Below are positions 1-7,064 of a stretch of 8,964 nt of DNA, one piece after another. The position numbers were made by a program, and so were the translations under genes. The DNA is from Burkholderia sp. (lineage in GTDB: Bacteria; Pseudomonadota; Gammaproteobacteria; Burkholderiales; Burkholderiaceae): positions 1 through 8,964 of the forward strand of contig JAQGMD010000153.1 in NCBI GenBank assembly GCA_028292565.1, written 5' to 3'. Numbering within the stretch: position 1 is the stretch's first letter; each line of letters starts with the position of its first letter. A model generated the notes under the pieces. The model did no database searches and had not been told where the DNA came from. It saw nothing but the letters and a program-made list of their open reading frames with translations.

Positions 1-490
1 ATTCCAGGGTCTTGCCTTCGTACGGCGTGGTGTCCTTCACCGGACGGGTGTCGACCAGCGAACCCGGGAGGAATGAACGTATGCCGTTGGTCAGGACGGT
101 CAGGCCACCTTTGACCTTGCCGTTGACGGTACCGGTCACGATTTCGCCGGACTCCATCGCTTTTTCCAGCGAGAGCCACGATGCGAGACGCTTGGCCTTG
201 TCGCGCGACAGGATAGTGTCGCCAAAGCCATTTTCGAGCGATTCAATCGCGACGGAAATGAAATCACCCACATTGACTTCGAGTTCGCCATTGTCGTTCT
301 TGAACTCTTCGATGGGGATGAAGGCTTCGGATTTCAGGCCTGCGTTGACGATCACGAAATTGTGGTCGAGACGAACGACTTCAGCCGAAATCACTTCACC
401 GGAACGCATATCCTGACGCGACAGCGATTCCTCAAAGAGAGCGGCAAAACTTTCCATACCAGATGCGGGGGATGCAGAAGCTGTAGACAT
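1..490 (-). CDS. rpsA: 30S ribosomal protein S1, N-terminal part (runs off window)
   Basis: This is the 5' portion of ribosomal protein S1, the large multi-S1-domain RNA-binding protein that helps the 30S subunit bind mRNA. About 163 codons are visible from ATG at 490-488; the gene continues beyond base 1, and the full family length is about 550-570 residues. After a Ser/Ala-rich start, the protein contains [11 protein letters not shown] near residues 13-23. The first S1 (OB-fold) repeat follows, with [20 protein letters not shown] near 33-52 and [10 protein letters not shown] just after it. The second repeat begins near [18 protein letters not shown] and [11 protein letters not shown]. An in-frame TAA a short way upstream limits the start choice. 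No Shine-Dalgarno sequence precedes the ATG (the upstream bases read AACTCCGTTTAAATCT), as known for rpsA in enterobacteria, where S1 controls its own synthesis. It follows cmk, the usual proteobacterial arrangement. Identity is near certain. Confidence 0.96.
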   Translation of the reverse strand, partial: MSTASASPASGMESFAALFEESLSRQDMRSGEVISAEVVRLDHNFVIVNAGLKSEAFIPIEEFKNDNGELEVNVGDFISVAIESLENGFGDTILSRDKAKRLASWLSLEKAMESGEIVTGTVNGKVKGGLTVLTNGIRSFLPGSLVDTRPVKDTTPYEGKTLE

Positions 491-638
491 AGATTTAAAC
501 GGAGTTAGCCAACATTAGTCGCGTGTCTCCATACGATTAATACTGGGTTAGGTTTATCAACACCCGACTCGGCCTTGCGCCTGATCGGACACCAATCACA
601 CTTCAGAAACAGGCACGTCAATAACAGATAAGTCGTGC
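491..638 (-). promoter_or_regulatory. rpsA leader (cmk-rpsA intergenic), candidate S1 autoregulatory region
   Basis: This 148-bp gap separates the cmk stop from the rpsA start and would form the rpsA 5' leader. Read on the minus strand, TTAATCG (540-534) can pair with CGACTAA (521-515) with one A-C mismatch, leaving a loop that carries GGAG (530-527). The loop GGAG lies roughly 37 nt before the ATG, too far to act as an ordinary Shine-Dalgarno in linear form. In E. coli the rpsA leader also lacks a good Shine-Dalgarno, folds into hairpins and is repressed by excess S1, so a comparable role here is plausible but inferred. A TTGACG hexamer (621-616) could be a -35 element, but no convincing -10 lies 16-18 nt downstream, so no promoter is asserted. 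Confidence 0.4.
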
Positions 639-1313
639 TCATGCATGTTTCTTTACGGTTGCGTACCAGCGAAGCACCTGATCGACCGCCTCATCGGCTG
701 TCATATCGGACGTATCCAGCAAGTACGCCCCTTCTGCAGGCTTGAGCGGCGCAATCGCACGATCAGAGTCTCGTGCATCGCGCTCTCTCAAATCTTTGAG
801 AAGGTCTTGCATATTAGCAGAAAAACCCTTGTCAATCAATTGCTTATATCGTCTTTGCGCGCGCGCCTCGACACTCGCGGTCAGGAACACTTTCAATTGT
901 GCATCGGGAAAGATGACGGTACCCATGTCGCGGCCGTCGGCCACCAGGCCCGGCTCGGTACGAAAACCATGTTGGAGGCCGACCAATGCATGCCGGACCG
1001 ATGGCAGTGCGGCGATTTTTGATGCAGTATTGCCAACTTCTTCGGCACGGATAGCGGACGTGACGTTTTCGTTTGCCAGCGAGATCTCGCCGCCGGCGAA
1101 CTTGCACAGCAGGCCTTCGGCCAGTTTCGCCAGCGCATGCTCGTCATTCAACGGAACCTGGCGGCGCAGTGCCGACAAAGCGGTGAGCCGGTACAACGCA
1201 CCTGAATCAAGGAAGTGAAAGCCGAGGCGCGTGGCAACCCGATGGGCAACGGTGCCTTTGCCGGAAGCGGTCGGGCCGTCAATCGCGATCACCGGAATGG
1301 TCGATGTATTCAT
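639..1313 (-). CDS. cmk: Cytidylate kinase (CMP/dCMP kinase)
   Basis: The enzyme phosphorylates CMP and dCMP to the diphosphates with ATP, in the cytoplasm, recycling nucleotides from RNA and lipid turnover. The 224-residue length is typical. The P-loop GPTASGKGT lies at residues 13-21. FLDSGALYR follows at 34-42, and [13 protein letters not shown] at 126-138 is the nucleotide-binding signature of bacterial Cmk. [16 protein letters not shown] at about 178-193 covers the lid/Arg-rich region, and YLLDTS closes the fold at 197-202. ATG at 1313-1311 is the only reasonable start: an in-frame TGA lies eight codons upstream (1337-1335), and a later start would remove the first strand before the P-loop. 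No recognisable Shine-Dalgarno precedes it (upstream bases ACTCCACTAATATCTCATTA). It sits 66 bp after aroA and 148 bp before rpsA, the common proteobacterial order. Confidence 0.97.
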   Translation of the reverse strand: MNTSTIPVIAIDGPTASGKGTVAHRVATRLGFHFLDSGALYRLTALSALRRQVPLNDEHALAKLAEGLLCKFAGGEISLANENVTSAIRAEEVGNTASKIAALPSVRHALVGLQHGFRTEPGLVADGRDMGTVIFPDAQLKVFLTASVEARAQRRYKQLIDKGFSANMQDLLKDLRERDARDSDRAIAPLKPAEGAYLLDTSDMTADEAVDQVLRWYATVKKHA

Positions 1314-1350
1314 TAATGAGATATTAGTGGAGTATCAAAAGCGATGCACA

Positions 1351-1366
1351 GCCCGCCCATGCGGGC
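1351..1366. repeat. Small perfect inverted repeat in the aroA-cmk gap
   Basis: GCCCGC (1351-1356) and GCGGGC (1361-1366) form a perfect 6-bp GC-only stem with a 4-nt loop, inside the 66-bp gap between the aroA stop and the cmk start. On the transcribed strand the stem is followed by TGTGCATCGCTTTTGA; the only T-run is four bases long and starts about 10 nt away, so this is not a standard intrinsic terminator. It could be an mRNA processing or stability hairpin, or chance in a GC-rich gap. Confidence 0.35.
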
Positions 1367-1379
1367 ATGCGAGAGCGGT

Positions 1380-2708
1380 TCACAGAAGCTTGTTTTGCGC
1401 AACTTTTGTGAACGCACTGAAATAGTCGGGGAAAGTCTTGGCCACGCATTTCGGATCATTGATGCGGATCCGGTTGCCTTTGCGCGCCGCGCCATCCAGC
1501 GATGCCAGCGAAAAGCACATGGCCATCCGGTGATCGTCGTACGTATCGATCGCAGCGGTCGCGATTTGTGCCGGCGGCGTAACGCGCAGATAATCGGCGC
1601 CCTCTTCCACTTCGGCGCCCAATTTGCGTAATTCCGTTGCCATTGCGGCAATACGGTCTGTTTCCTTCACTCTCCAGCTGCCGATATTGCGCAGGGTGCT
1701 CGGACCGTCCGCATACAGGGCCGCAACAGCGATGGTCATCGCCGCGTCGGGGATATGATTGAAATCGGCATCGATCGCCTTCAGCACGCCATTTGATGTC
1801 GCTTCTATCCAGTTATCACCCATTGTGATGCTCGCGCCCATTTGCTCGAGCGCTTCGACGAAACGCACGTCGCCCTGGATGCTGTCCCTGCCGACGCCTT
1901 CGACCCGTACCGGCCCGCCGGCAATGGCGCCTGCCGCCAGGAAGTACGACGCCGATGAGGCATCACCTTCTACATGAATCGATCCGGGGCTGGTGTAATG
2001 CTGTCCGACCGGCACGGTAAACGATTGCCAGCCATTACGTTCAACCACCACGCCAAATCGGCGCATCAGGTTGAGGGTGATTTCTATGTACGGCTTGGAA
2101 ATCAGGTCACCGACCACATCAATGGTCACCGCCTCGTCCCTGGCCATCAGCGGCGCCGCCATCAGCAATGCAGTCAGGAACTGGCTCGATACATTGCCCC
2201 GCACCTGCATGCGATGCGACTGGATCATGCCACGCCGGATGTGCAGCGGCGGAAAGCCGGCCTCACCGGTATATTCGATACGGGTGCCGATGGCGTTCAT
2301 CGCGTCGACCAGATCCCCGATCGGGCGTTCATGCATGCGCGCTACGCCGTGCAAGGTGTAGTCGCCACCGATGACCGCCAACGCAGCGGTAAGAGGCCTG
2401 ATTGCCGTACCGGCGTTGCCCATGAACAGGTCGGCCTGATGCACGGGCAGCACCCCGCCGGTGCCGTGGACGACGCACTCCTGCGTCGCGCCAACTTGCT
2501 CCCACTTAACGCCGAGCTTTTGCAATGCCATCAGCATCACGTGCGTATCGTCAGATGCAAGCAGGTCGAAAATCCGCGTGGTGCCTTTGGCAAGCGCCGC
2601 AAGAAGCAAGGTGCGGTTGGAGATGCTCTTCGAACCCGGCAGCCGCACGGTGCCCTGAGCACGTGCGGCGGGTTGCAGGTCAAGAGTATGAGGATAGTGT
2701 TGTTTCAT
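1380..2708 (-). CDS. aroA: 3-phosphoshikimate 1-carboxyvinyltransferase (EPSP synthase)
   Basis: EPSP synthase joins shikimate-3-phosphate with phosphoenolpyruvate, the sixth step of the shikimate pathway, producing the direct precursor of chorismate. At 442 residues it has the usual size, and the motifs are those of class I (E. coli-like) enzymes: [10 protein letters not shown] at 23-32; [12 protein letters not shown] at 97-108; [10 protein letters not shown] at 128-137; [13 protein letters not shown] at 174-186; HIPDAAMT at 318-325 with the catalytic Asp321; RVKETDR at 346-352 with Glu349; [14 protein letters not shown] at 391-404; and [13 protein letters not shown] near the C terminus. Thr101 and Pro105, the positions altered in known glyphosate-tolerant class I variants, are the common residues, so ordinary sensitivity is inferred. 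The ATG (2708-2706) overlaps the tyrA stop by one base (TGATG), with AAGG about 9 nt upstream, which suggests translational coupling. Pseudomonads carry these two genes fused. Confidence 0.98.
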   Translation of the reverse strand: MKQHYPHTLDLQPAARAQGTVRLPGSKSISNRTLLLAALAKGTTRIFDLLASDDTHVMLMALQKLGVKWEQVGATQECVVHGTGGVLPVHQADLFMGNAGTAIRPLTAALAVIGGDYTLHGVARMHERPIGDLVDAMNAIGTRIEYTGEAGFPPLHIRRGMIQSHRMQVRGNVSSQFLTALLMAAPLMARDEAVTIDVVGDLISKPYIEITLNLMRRFGVVVERNGWQSFTVPVGQHYTSPGSIHVEGDASSASYFLAAGAIAGGPVRVEGVGRDSIQGDVRFVEALEQMGASITMGDNWIEATSNGVLKAIDADFNHIPDAAMTIAVAALYADGPSTLRNIGSWRVKETDRIAAMATELRKLGAEVEEGADYLRVTPPAQIATAAIDTYDDHRMAMCFSLASLDGAARKGNRIRINDPKCVAKTFPDYFSAFTKVAQNKLL

Positions 2709-3607
2709 CAGTCGCCGCCTTGCTTGCTCGGCCGCTCGGCAGCCTCGATAGTGCGAACCCAGTTCTGTCGTGCCTGCTGGCCATTGGTGTAAACCGTTTC
2801 CAGCGCTGCGCCATCGGATGCCGCCAGCATGCTGCGCAGGCTTCCCAATTGCGCCATGTACGCATCCAGTTCAAGCAGCAAGGCTTCCTGGTTGGCCAGC
2901 GAAATATCGCGCCACATCTCCGGGGAAGAACCGGCAATTCGCGTGAAATCGCGAAATCCGCTGGCGGCATACTGGAACAAGAGGCCGGCATGCGGCTTTT
3001 TGGCGATATCGTCGACCAGTGCGTAGGCGAGCAAATGCGGAAGATGGCTGACCGCGGCGAACACGCGATCATGCTCTTGCGGCGTCAGCTTGTGGATGAT
3101 TGCGCCGCATTGCTCCCATGCACCGGCAACTCTGGCTACATTCTCGACAGAGTTTTCCGGTAAAGGTGCGAGGACCACTTTCTTGCCGACATAGAGATCG
3201 ACGATCGCCGCCTCCGGGCCGTTCGATTCCCGCCCCGCGATAGGATGGCCTGGCACGAACTGCCCGACCTTATCTCCCAACGCCTTGCGGGCCGCTGCAA
3301 CCACATCGGACTTGGTACTGCCGGCGTCGGTTACAACTGTGCCGGGCTGCAAATGGGGCTTGATCGAAGCAAGTATTGCTTCGGTTTGCGCCACCGGTGC
3401 GGCGATCAGCACCAGGTCGGCATCCTGCACAGCGTCTGCTACGGAAGTACTCATCACATCGATGATGCCAAGTTCCCGTGCGCGCGCCAGCGATGCGGCG
3501 CTCCGGCCGACACCTGCGACCTGGCGCACCATGCCGGCTTGCTTGAGCGCGAGCGCGAACGAGCCACCGATCAGTCCGACACCGAAAATTGTGATCTTGT
3601 TAAACAC
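2708..3607 (-). CDS. tyrA: Prephenate (cyclohexadienyl) dehydrogenase
   Basis: TyrA oxidatively decarboxylates prephenate to 4-hydroxyphenylpyruvate, or arogenate to tyrosine, using NAD(P)+. The 299-residue protein is a stand-alone dehydrogenase with no chorismate mutase or ACT domain. A Rossmann motif GVGLIGG begins at residue 9, followed by [11 protein letters not shown] (69-79) and [11 protein letters not shown] (93-103). [11 protein letters not shown] (120-130) carries the probable catalytic His121. The helical C-terminal domain has [14 protein letters not shown] (187-200) and [20 protein letters not shown] (216-235). At the end of the second strand (VAGVGRS, 30-36) Gly34 occupies the place where NAD-specific enzymes usually have Asp, so NADP+ use is possible. 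The start is GTG (3607-3605), since the nucleotide-binding strand begins at about residue 4 and the next Met (26) would delete it. It begins 4 nt after the hisC stop without a clear Shine-Dalgarno, so coupling to hisC is likely. Its stop overlaps the aroA start by one base. Confidence 0.95.
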   Translation of the reverse strand: MFNKITIFGVGLIGGSFALALKQAGMVRQVAGVGRSAASLARARELGIIDVMSTSVADAVQDADLVLIAAPVAQTEAILASIKPHLQPGTVVTDAGSTKSDVVAAARKALGDKVGQFVPGHPIAGRESNGPEAAIVDLYVGKKVVLAPLPENSVENVARVAGAWEQCGAIIHKLTPQEHDRVFAAVSHLPHLLAYALVDDIAKKPHAGLLFQYAASGFRDFTRIAGSSPEMWRDISLANQEALLLELDAYMAQLGSLRSMLAASDGAALETVYTNGQQARQNWVRTIEAAERPSKQGGD

Positions 3608-3611
3608 GGGA

Positions 3612-4718
3612 TCAGGCCAATGCGTTTTTCAGCGCTGCGATGAACGTTTCATTTTCTTCGGGCAAACCGATCGACACGCGCAGCCACTGCGGCAAACCGT
3701 AACTGCCGACGGGACGCACGATCACGCCCTGCTTCAGCAGCGCGATATTCACCCGCGCGCCGGCGCCATCGTCGTTGCCGACTTTGAACAGCACGAAGTT
3801 GCCATACGATGGCACGTATTCGAGGCCCATCCCTTCGAACGCCCTGGTCAACTGACGGTAGCCGTCCGCATTCACCTTCGCGCTCTTCTCGAGGAACTCG
3901 CGGTCGTGCAATGCGGCTACCGCGGCAGCCTGCGCCAGCGAGTTCACGTTAAACGGCTGGCGTATACGATTCAGCAAGTCTGTGATTCCCGGCTGCGCGA
4001 TCCCCAGGCCGATTCGCAAACCAGCCAGGCCATAGGCCTTCGACAAGGTTCGGGAGACCAGCAGGTTCGGATATTTCCTGACCCAGGCGATGGAGTCGTA
4101 CTGCAGCTCGGGTGCGAGATATTCGTTGTAGGCCTCGTCCAGCACCACCACCACATTGGAAGGCACCGCTTTCAGGAACGCTTCGATTTCCTGCGCAGGA
4201 AGGTAGGTGCCCGTCGGATTGTTCGGATTGGCAATGAAAACCAGCCGCGTATCCGCAGTGATCGCTTTTGCCATCGCACTCAGGTCATGGCCGAACTTCT
4301 GGGCCGGAACCTCGATTCCGCGAGCGCCGATTGCCTGGGTGGCTAGTGGGTAGACGGCGAACGAGTATTGCGCATAGATGACCTCCTGCTGCGGCTGCAC
4401 GAACGCATGCGCGGCCAGCTCCAGGATGTCGTTGCTGCCATTGCCCAGTGTGATCCATTCCGCCGGCACGCCATATTTTGCAGTGACCGCCGCTTTCAGC
4501 TCGAAGCCGTTCGAATCCGGATATCGGCCTATGTCGGCAGCCGCTTTCAGCATCGCCTGCCTGGCCGACTCGGGCATGCCGAGCGGATTTTCATTTGAGG
4601 CGAGTTTGATGATTTTTGCTTCGTCGAGGCCGAATTCGCGCGCGACTTCGGAGATCGGTTTGCCGCCCTGGTAGGGAGCGATGGCCCGGACATAATCGGG
4701 TCCGAATTGACTAGACAT
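3612..4718 (-). CDS. hisC: Histidinol-phosphate/aromatic aminotransferase, PLP-dependent
   Basis: This is a fold-type I PLP aminotransferase of the HisC family, 368 residues from the chosen start. Visible motifs, numbered from that start: LASNENPLG (39-47); GNGSNDILEL (92-101), which grips the cofactor phosphate; NPNNPTG (164-170); LDEAYNEY (193-200) with Asp194, which pairs with the pyridine nitrogen; and SRTLSKAYGLAGLRIG (222-237) with the PLP-lysine at Lys227. VRPVGSYGLPQWLRVSIG lies near the C terminus and holds the carboxylate-binding Arg. I chose ATG 4718-4716, which has GAAAG (4728-4724) 5 nt upstream. A TTG at 4730-4728 would add four residues but overlaps that ribosome site. Lying between pheA and tyrA rather than in a his operon, it probably transaminates phenylpyruvate or 4-hydroxyphenylpyruvate as well as, or instead of, imidazole acetol phosphate. 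That substrate assignment is inference. Confidence 0.93.
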   Translation of the reverse strand: MSSQFGPDYVRAIAPYQGGKPISEVAREFGLDEAKIIKLASNENPLGMPESARQAMLKAAADIGRYPDSNGFELKAAVTAKYGVPAEWITLGNGSNDILELAAHAFVQPQQEVIYAQYSFAVYPLATQAIGARGIEVPAQKFGHDLSAMAKAITADTRLVFIANPNNPTGTYLPAQEIEAFLKAVPSNVVVVLDEAYNEYLAPELQYDSIAWVRKYPNLLVSRTLSKAYGLAGLRIGLGIAQPGITDLLNRIRQPFNVNSLAQAAAVAALHDREFLEKSAKVNADGYRQLTRAFEGMGLEYVPSYGNFVLFKVGNDDGAGARVNIALLKQGVIVRPVGSYGLPQWLRVSIGLPEENETFIAALKNALA

Positions 4719-4723
4719 AATCG

Positions 4724-4728
4724 CTTTC
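4724..4728 (-). promoter_or_regulatory. hisC ribosome-binding site, decides the ATG start
   Basis: GAAAG on the minus strand, 5 nt before ATG 4718-4716, is a moderate Shine-Dalgarno. A TTG codon at 4730-4728 in the same frame overlaps it and has no ribosome site of its own, which favours the ATG. Confidence 0.55.
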
Positions 4729-4758
4729 AATTAGTTGACGTTCATTTCATGCGGTCAG

Positions 4759-4789
4759 GCGCGGTCGGCGAGCTTTCGCTGCCCCGCGC
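4759..4789. repeat. GC-rich inverted repeat in the pheA-hisC gap
   Basis: GCGCGG (4759-4764) and CCGCGC (4784-4789) are a perfect 6-bp inverted repeat. After a 2-nt bulge (TC) the stem can continue with GGC (4767-4769) against GCC (4781-4783). The structure fills the middle of the 92-bp gap between the pheA stop (4811) and the hisC start (4718). On the transcribed strand it is followed by GCCTGACCGCATGAAATG with no T-tract, so a Rho-independent terminator is not supported. An RNA processing or stability element is one possibility. Confidence 0.4.
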
Positions 4790-4810
4790 GAAGTAACCCG
4801 CTCAATACAA

Positions 4811-5878
4811 TTAGCTCGACGGGTAGGAGCCCAGGACCTTGAAGAACGCGGCGTTCTCTTTCAGCTCGGCCAGCGCCTTCGACACCTTTCCATCCTGCAG
4901 ATGGCCCTCGATATCGACATAGAAATAATATTCCCATGTACCCATGCGGGCCGGGCGCGATTCGAAACGCGTCATCGATACACTGTGCTTGGCAAGCGGC
5001 GCCAGCAGGTTGTACACCGCCCCAGCCTTGTTCGGAACCGACAACACCAGCGACGTCTGGTCCTTACCGCTTGGGCTCGTGTGGAGGCAACCGACCACGG
5101 CAAACCGGGTGCGGTTATGCGGATCGTCCTGCACATGGGCTTTTACCACCTGCAGGTTGTACTTCTGCCCCGCGAACTCACCGGCGATCGCGGCGGCCGC
5201 CGGGTCTTCACTTGCGATGCGCGCTGCTTCGCCATTGGAAGCAACCGCCTGCCGCTCAATGTTGGGATAGTTCTGGTTCAGCCAGGTCTGGCATTGCGCA
5301 AGAGCTTGCGAATGCGCGCAGATCCGGGTTACGCCGTCCATGGCGCCGTTCTTTGTCATCAGACTATGATGGACCGGGATCGATACTTCGCCGCTGATCG
5401 CCAACGTCGTTTGCAGCAACAGGTCGAGTGTACGATTGACCGCGCCTTCCGACGAATTTTCGACCGGCACCACACCGAAATCGGCGGTGCCCGCCTCCGC
5501 GGCGCGGAACACTTCGTCGATCGACGCGCATGGCAGCCCTTCCACCGCCTGTCCGAACTGGAGGTAGACCGCCTGTTCGCTATAGGTGCCGACCGGTCCG
5601 AGATACGCTACCGTCACGCGCTTTTCCAGCGCGCGGCACGCCGACATGATTTCACGGAATATGGTTTGCACATCGGCGCTGTGCAGCGGACCCGGGTTGC
5701 GCTGCGCGACGCTGGCGAGCACTTGTGCTTCGCGCTCAGGCCGGAATACCGGCGCGTTGGTCTCGGCTTTGACGTGTCCGACTTCTTGCGCGACCCGCGC
5801 GCGGCGATTCAGCAGATCGAGGATCTGCGCGTCGATAGCGTCGATCTGTTCACGTAAGGGTTTGAGTTTGCTTTCCAT
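4811..5878 (-). CDS. pheA: Bifunctional chorismate mutase / prephenate dehydratase (P-protein)
   Basis: The protein converts chorismate to prephenate and prephenate to phenylpyruvate, the committed branch to phenylalanine. Its 355 residues hold three domains. The AroQ-type chorismate mutase covers about 1-85 (PLREQIDAIDAQILDLLNRR; Arg9, Arg26, Lys37, Arg49 and Glu50 match the E. coli active-site pattern). The prephenate dehydratase covers about 88-265 (YLGPVGTYSEQA at 92-103, FGVVPVENSSEGAVNRTLDL at 134-153, catalytic Thr-Arg-Phe at 257-259). The C-terminal ACT domain covers about 275-352, with ESRP at 306-309 forming part of the phenylalanine-binding site, so feedback inhibition by phenylalanine is expected. 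The start is fixed: an in-frame TAA (5890-5888) lies four codons before ATG 5878-5876. No normally spaced Shine-Dalgarno is present; the nearest purine run, GGGGA, is about 19 nt away. No Phe-rich leader peptide or attenuator is visible upstream. Confidence 0.98.
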   Translation of the reverse strand: MESKLKPLREQIDAIDAQILDLLNRRARVAQEVGHVKAETNAPVFRPEREAQVLASVAQRNPGPLHSADVQTIFREIMSACRALEKRVTVAYLGPVGTYSEQAVYLQFGQAVEGLPCASIDEVFRAAEAGTADFGVVPVENSSEGAVNRTLDLLLQTTLAISGEVSIPVHHSLMTKNGAMDGVTRICAHSQALAQCQTWLNQNYPNIERQAVASNGEAARIASEDPAAAAIAGEFAGQKYNLQVVKAHVQDDPHNRTRFAVVGCLHTSPSGKDQTSLVLSVPNKAGAVYNLLAPLAKHSVSMTRFESRPARMGTWEYYFYVDIEGHLQDGKVSKALAELKENAAFFKVLGSYPSS

Positions 5879-5903
5879 CTTGTGACTTTATAATTTTTCC
5901 CCG

Positions 5904-5936
5904 TCCTTCCCTTTGTCTCGACAAGCGCGGGAAGGA
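5904..5936. repeat. Strong inverted repeat in the serC-pheA gap
   Basis: TCCTTCCC (5904-5911) and GGGAAGGA (5929-5936) form a perfect 8-bp inverted repeat. A nested TTGTC (5913-5917) and GACAA (5920-5924) adds an inner stem of 4-5 bp around a very short loop. The element lies in the 82-bp gap between the serC stop (5961) and the pheA start (5878). On the transcribed strand it is followed by CGGGGAAAAATTATAAAG, and on the other strand by ATGCGCCTC, so neither direction has a terminator T-run. It may be an mRNA hairpin placed to affect pheA translation or transcript processing, or a binding site for a dimeric regulator. No function can be assigned from sequence alone. Confidence 0.5.
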
Positions 5937-5960
5937 ATGCGCCTCTACCACTGGTCTGTT

Positions 5961-7064
5961 TCAGCCGTGCGTCTTCTCGAACTCTTTCAGGTACTCGACC
6001 AATACCTGCACGCCTTCGATTGGCATCGCGTTATAAATCGACGCCCGCATGCCACCGACCGACTTGTGTCCCTTGAGCTGCAGCAGCCCGCGCTCATTCG
6101 CTCCCGCCAGGAACGCGTCGTTCAAGGATTCGTCGCTGAGGTAGAACGGAACATTCATTCGTGAGCGGCAGTCTTTCGCGATCTTGTTGCTGTAGAAATC
6201 GGTCGAATCCAGATAGCCGTACAAAAGTGCCGCTTTTGCGATATTGCGTTGCTCCATCGCGGCGACCCCGCCCTGCTTCTTCAGCCACTGGAATACCAGG
6301 CCCGCGATATAAATACCATAGGTAGGCGGCGTGTTGTACATCGAATCATTTTCCGCGACGAGCTTCCAGTCGAAAGCGGACGGGCAAATCGGCAACGCGT
6401 GGCCGATCAGGTCTTCGCGCACCACCACTACCGTAACGCCGGCAGGGCCGATGTTCTTCTGTGCGCCGCCGTAAATCACGCCGTACTTCGAAACATCCAC
6501 CTGCCGCGACAAGATATGCGAAGACATGTCGGCGACGATCGGCGCATTGTTGGTCTCTGCGCTGACATCCGGCGTGAAATGAAACTCGACACCATCGATG
6601 GTTTCATTGGTGCAGAGATGGACATACGCCGCATCCTTCGACAGCTTCCATGTATCCCGTGGCGGGATAGTATGGAATTTGCCCTCTTCGGAAGAAGCAG
6701 CCACGTTGACCGTGCTGTACTTTTTCGCTTCCTTGATCGACTTGGCCGACCACGATCCGGTCTTGATGAAATCGATCACCGCCGGCTGCGACTTCCTGCC
6801 CAGCAGATTCAGCGGCACGATCGCATTTTCGCCTATGCCGCCGCCTTGCAAAAACAGTACCTTGTAATTGGCGGGCACGCCCATCAATTCGCGGAAATCG
6901 CGCACGGCAGCTTCATAAATCGAGATGAATTCCTTGCCGCGATGGCTCATCTCCATCACCGACATGCCACTGCCATGCCAATCGAGCATTTCCTCGGCGG
7001 CTAGCTTGAGCACCTCTTGCGGCAGGACTGCCGGCCCGGCGGAAAAGTTATATACGCGACTCAC
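5961..7064 (-). CDS. serC: Phosphoserine aminotransferase
   Basis: SerC transaminates 3-phosphohydroxypyruvate with glutamate to give O-phosphoserine (serine pathway), and acts on the equivalent C4 intermediate in the DXP-dependent route to pyridoxal 5'-phosphate. The 367-residue length is normal. [10 protein letters not shown] at residues 6-15 is the N-terminal signature. MSHRGKEF at 39-46 supplies the substrate-binding His-Arg pair. [18 protein letters not shown] at 71-88 is the cofactor phosphate loop, and VADM at 177-180 holds the Asp facing the pyridine ring. [11 protein letters not shown] at 199-209 carries the PLP-lysine Lys203, and [15 protein letters not shown] at 333-347 is the conserved C-terminal substrate motif. 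The start is GTG (7064-7062), in a GTGA overlap with the gyrA stop; GGAGG (7073-7069) lies 4 nt upstream inside the gyrA end. It is therefore translated from the gyrA transcript unless a promoter lies inside gyrA. Confidence 0.98.
   Translation of the reverse strand: MSRVYNFSAGPAVLPQEVLKLAAEEMLDWHGSGMSVMEMSHRGKEFISIYEAAVRDFRELMGVPANYKVLFLQGGGIGENAIVPLNLLGRKSQPAVIDFIKTGSWSAKSIKEAKKYSTVNVAASSEEGKFHTIPPRDTWKLSKDAAYVHLCTNETIDGVEFHFTPDVSAETNNAPIVADMSSHILSRQVDVSKYGVIYGGAQKNIGPAGVTVVVVREDLIGHALPICPSAFDWKLVAENDSMYNTPPTYGIYIAGLVFQWLKKQGGVAAMEQRNIAKAALLYGYLDSTDFYSNKIAKDCRSRMNVPFYLSDESLNDAFLAGANERGLLQLKGHKSVGGMRASIYNAMPIEGVQVLVEYLKEFEKTHG

Noticed and set aside
593..621. Possible sigma-70 promoter for rpsA with -35 TTGACG
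   Set aside because: At 16-18 nt spacing the candidate -10 hexamers (such as TGATTG) match the consensus poorly; not enough to annotate.
1351..1366. Rho-independent terminator between aroA and cmk
   Set aside because: The stem is only 6 bp and is not directly followed by a T-tract on the transcribed strand.
1974..2792. Plus-strand open frame (272 codons) opposite aroA and the tyrA end
   Set aside because: Composition rich in His, Arg and Gln, and no recognisable domain; explained by aroA codon bias on the other strand.
3285..4346. Long plus-strand open frame (353 codons) opposite tyrA and hisC
   Set aside because: It spans the antisense of two well-identified genes, has no recognisable domain, and its composition (Arg, His, Cys, Gln-rich) is typical of a shadow frame in GC-rich DNA.
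4719..4730. TTG start extending hisC by four residues
   Set aside because: The TTG overlaps the GAAAG ribosome site of the downstream ATG and lacks its own site.
4901..5857. Long plus-strand open frame (318 codons) opposite pheA
   Set aside because: It mirrors pheA almost exactly, is Arg/His-rich and shows no protein-family motif, so it is a shadow.
5887..5892. TATAAA on the minus strand before pheA as a -10 element
   Set aside because: No -35-like hexamer lies 16-18 nt upstream (the bases there read CAAAGG), and the A/T run is so close to the ATG that a transcript would have almost no leader.
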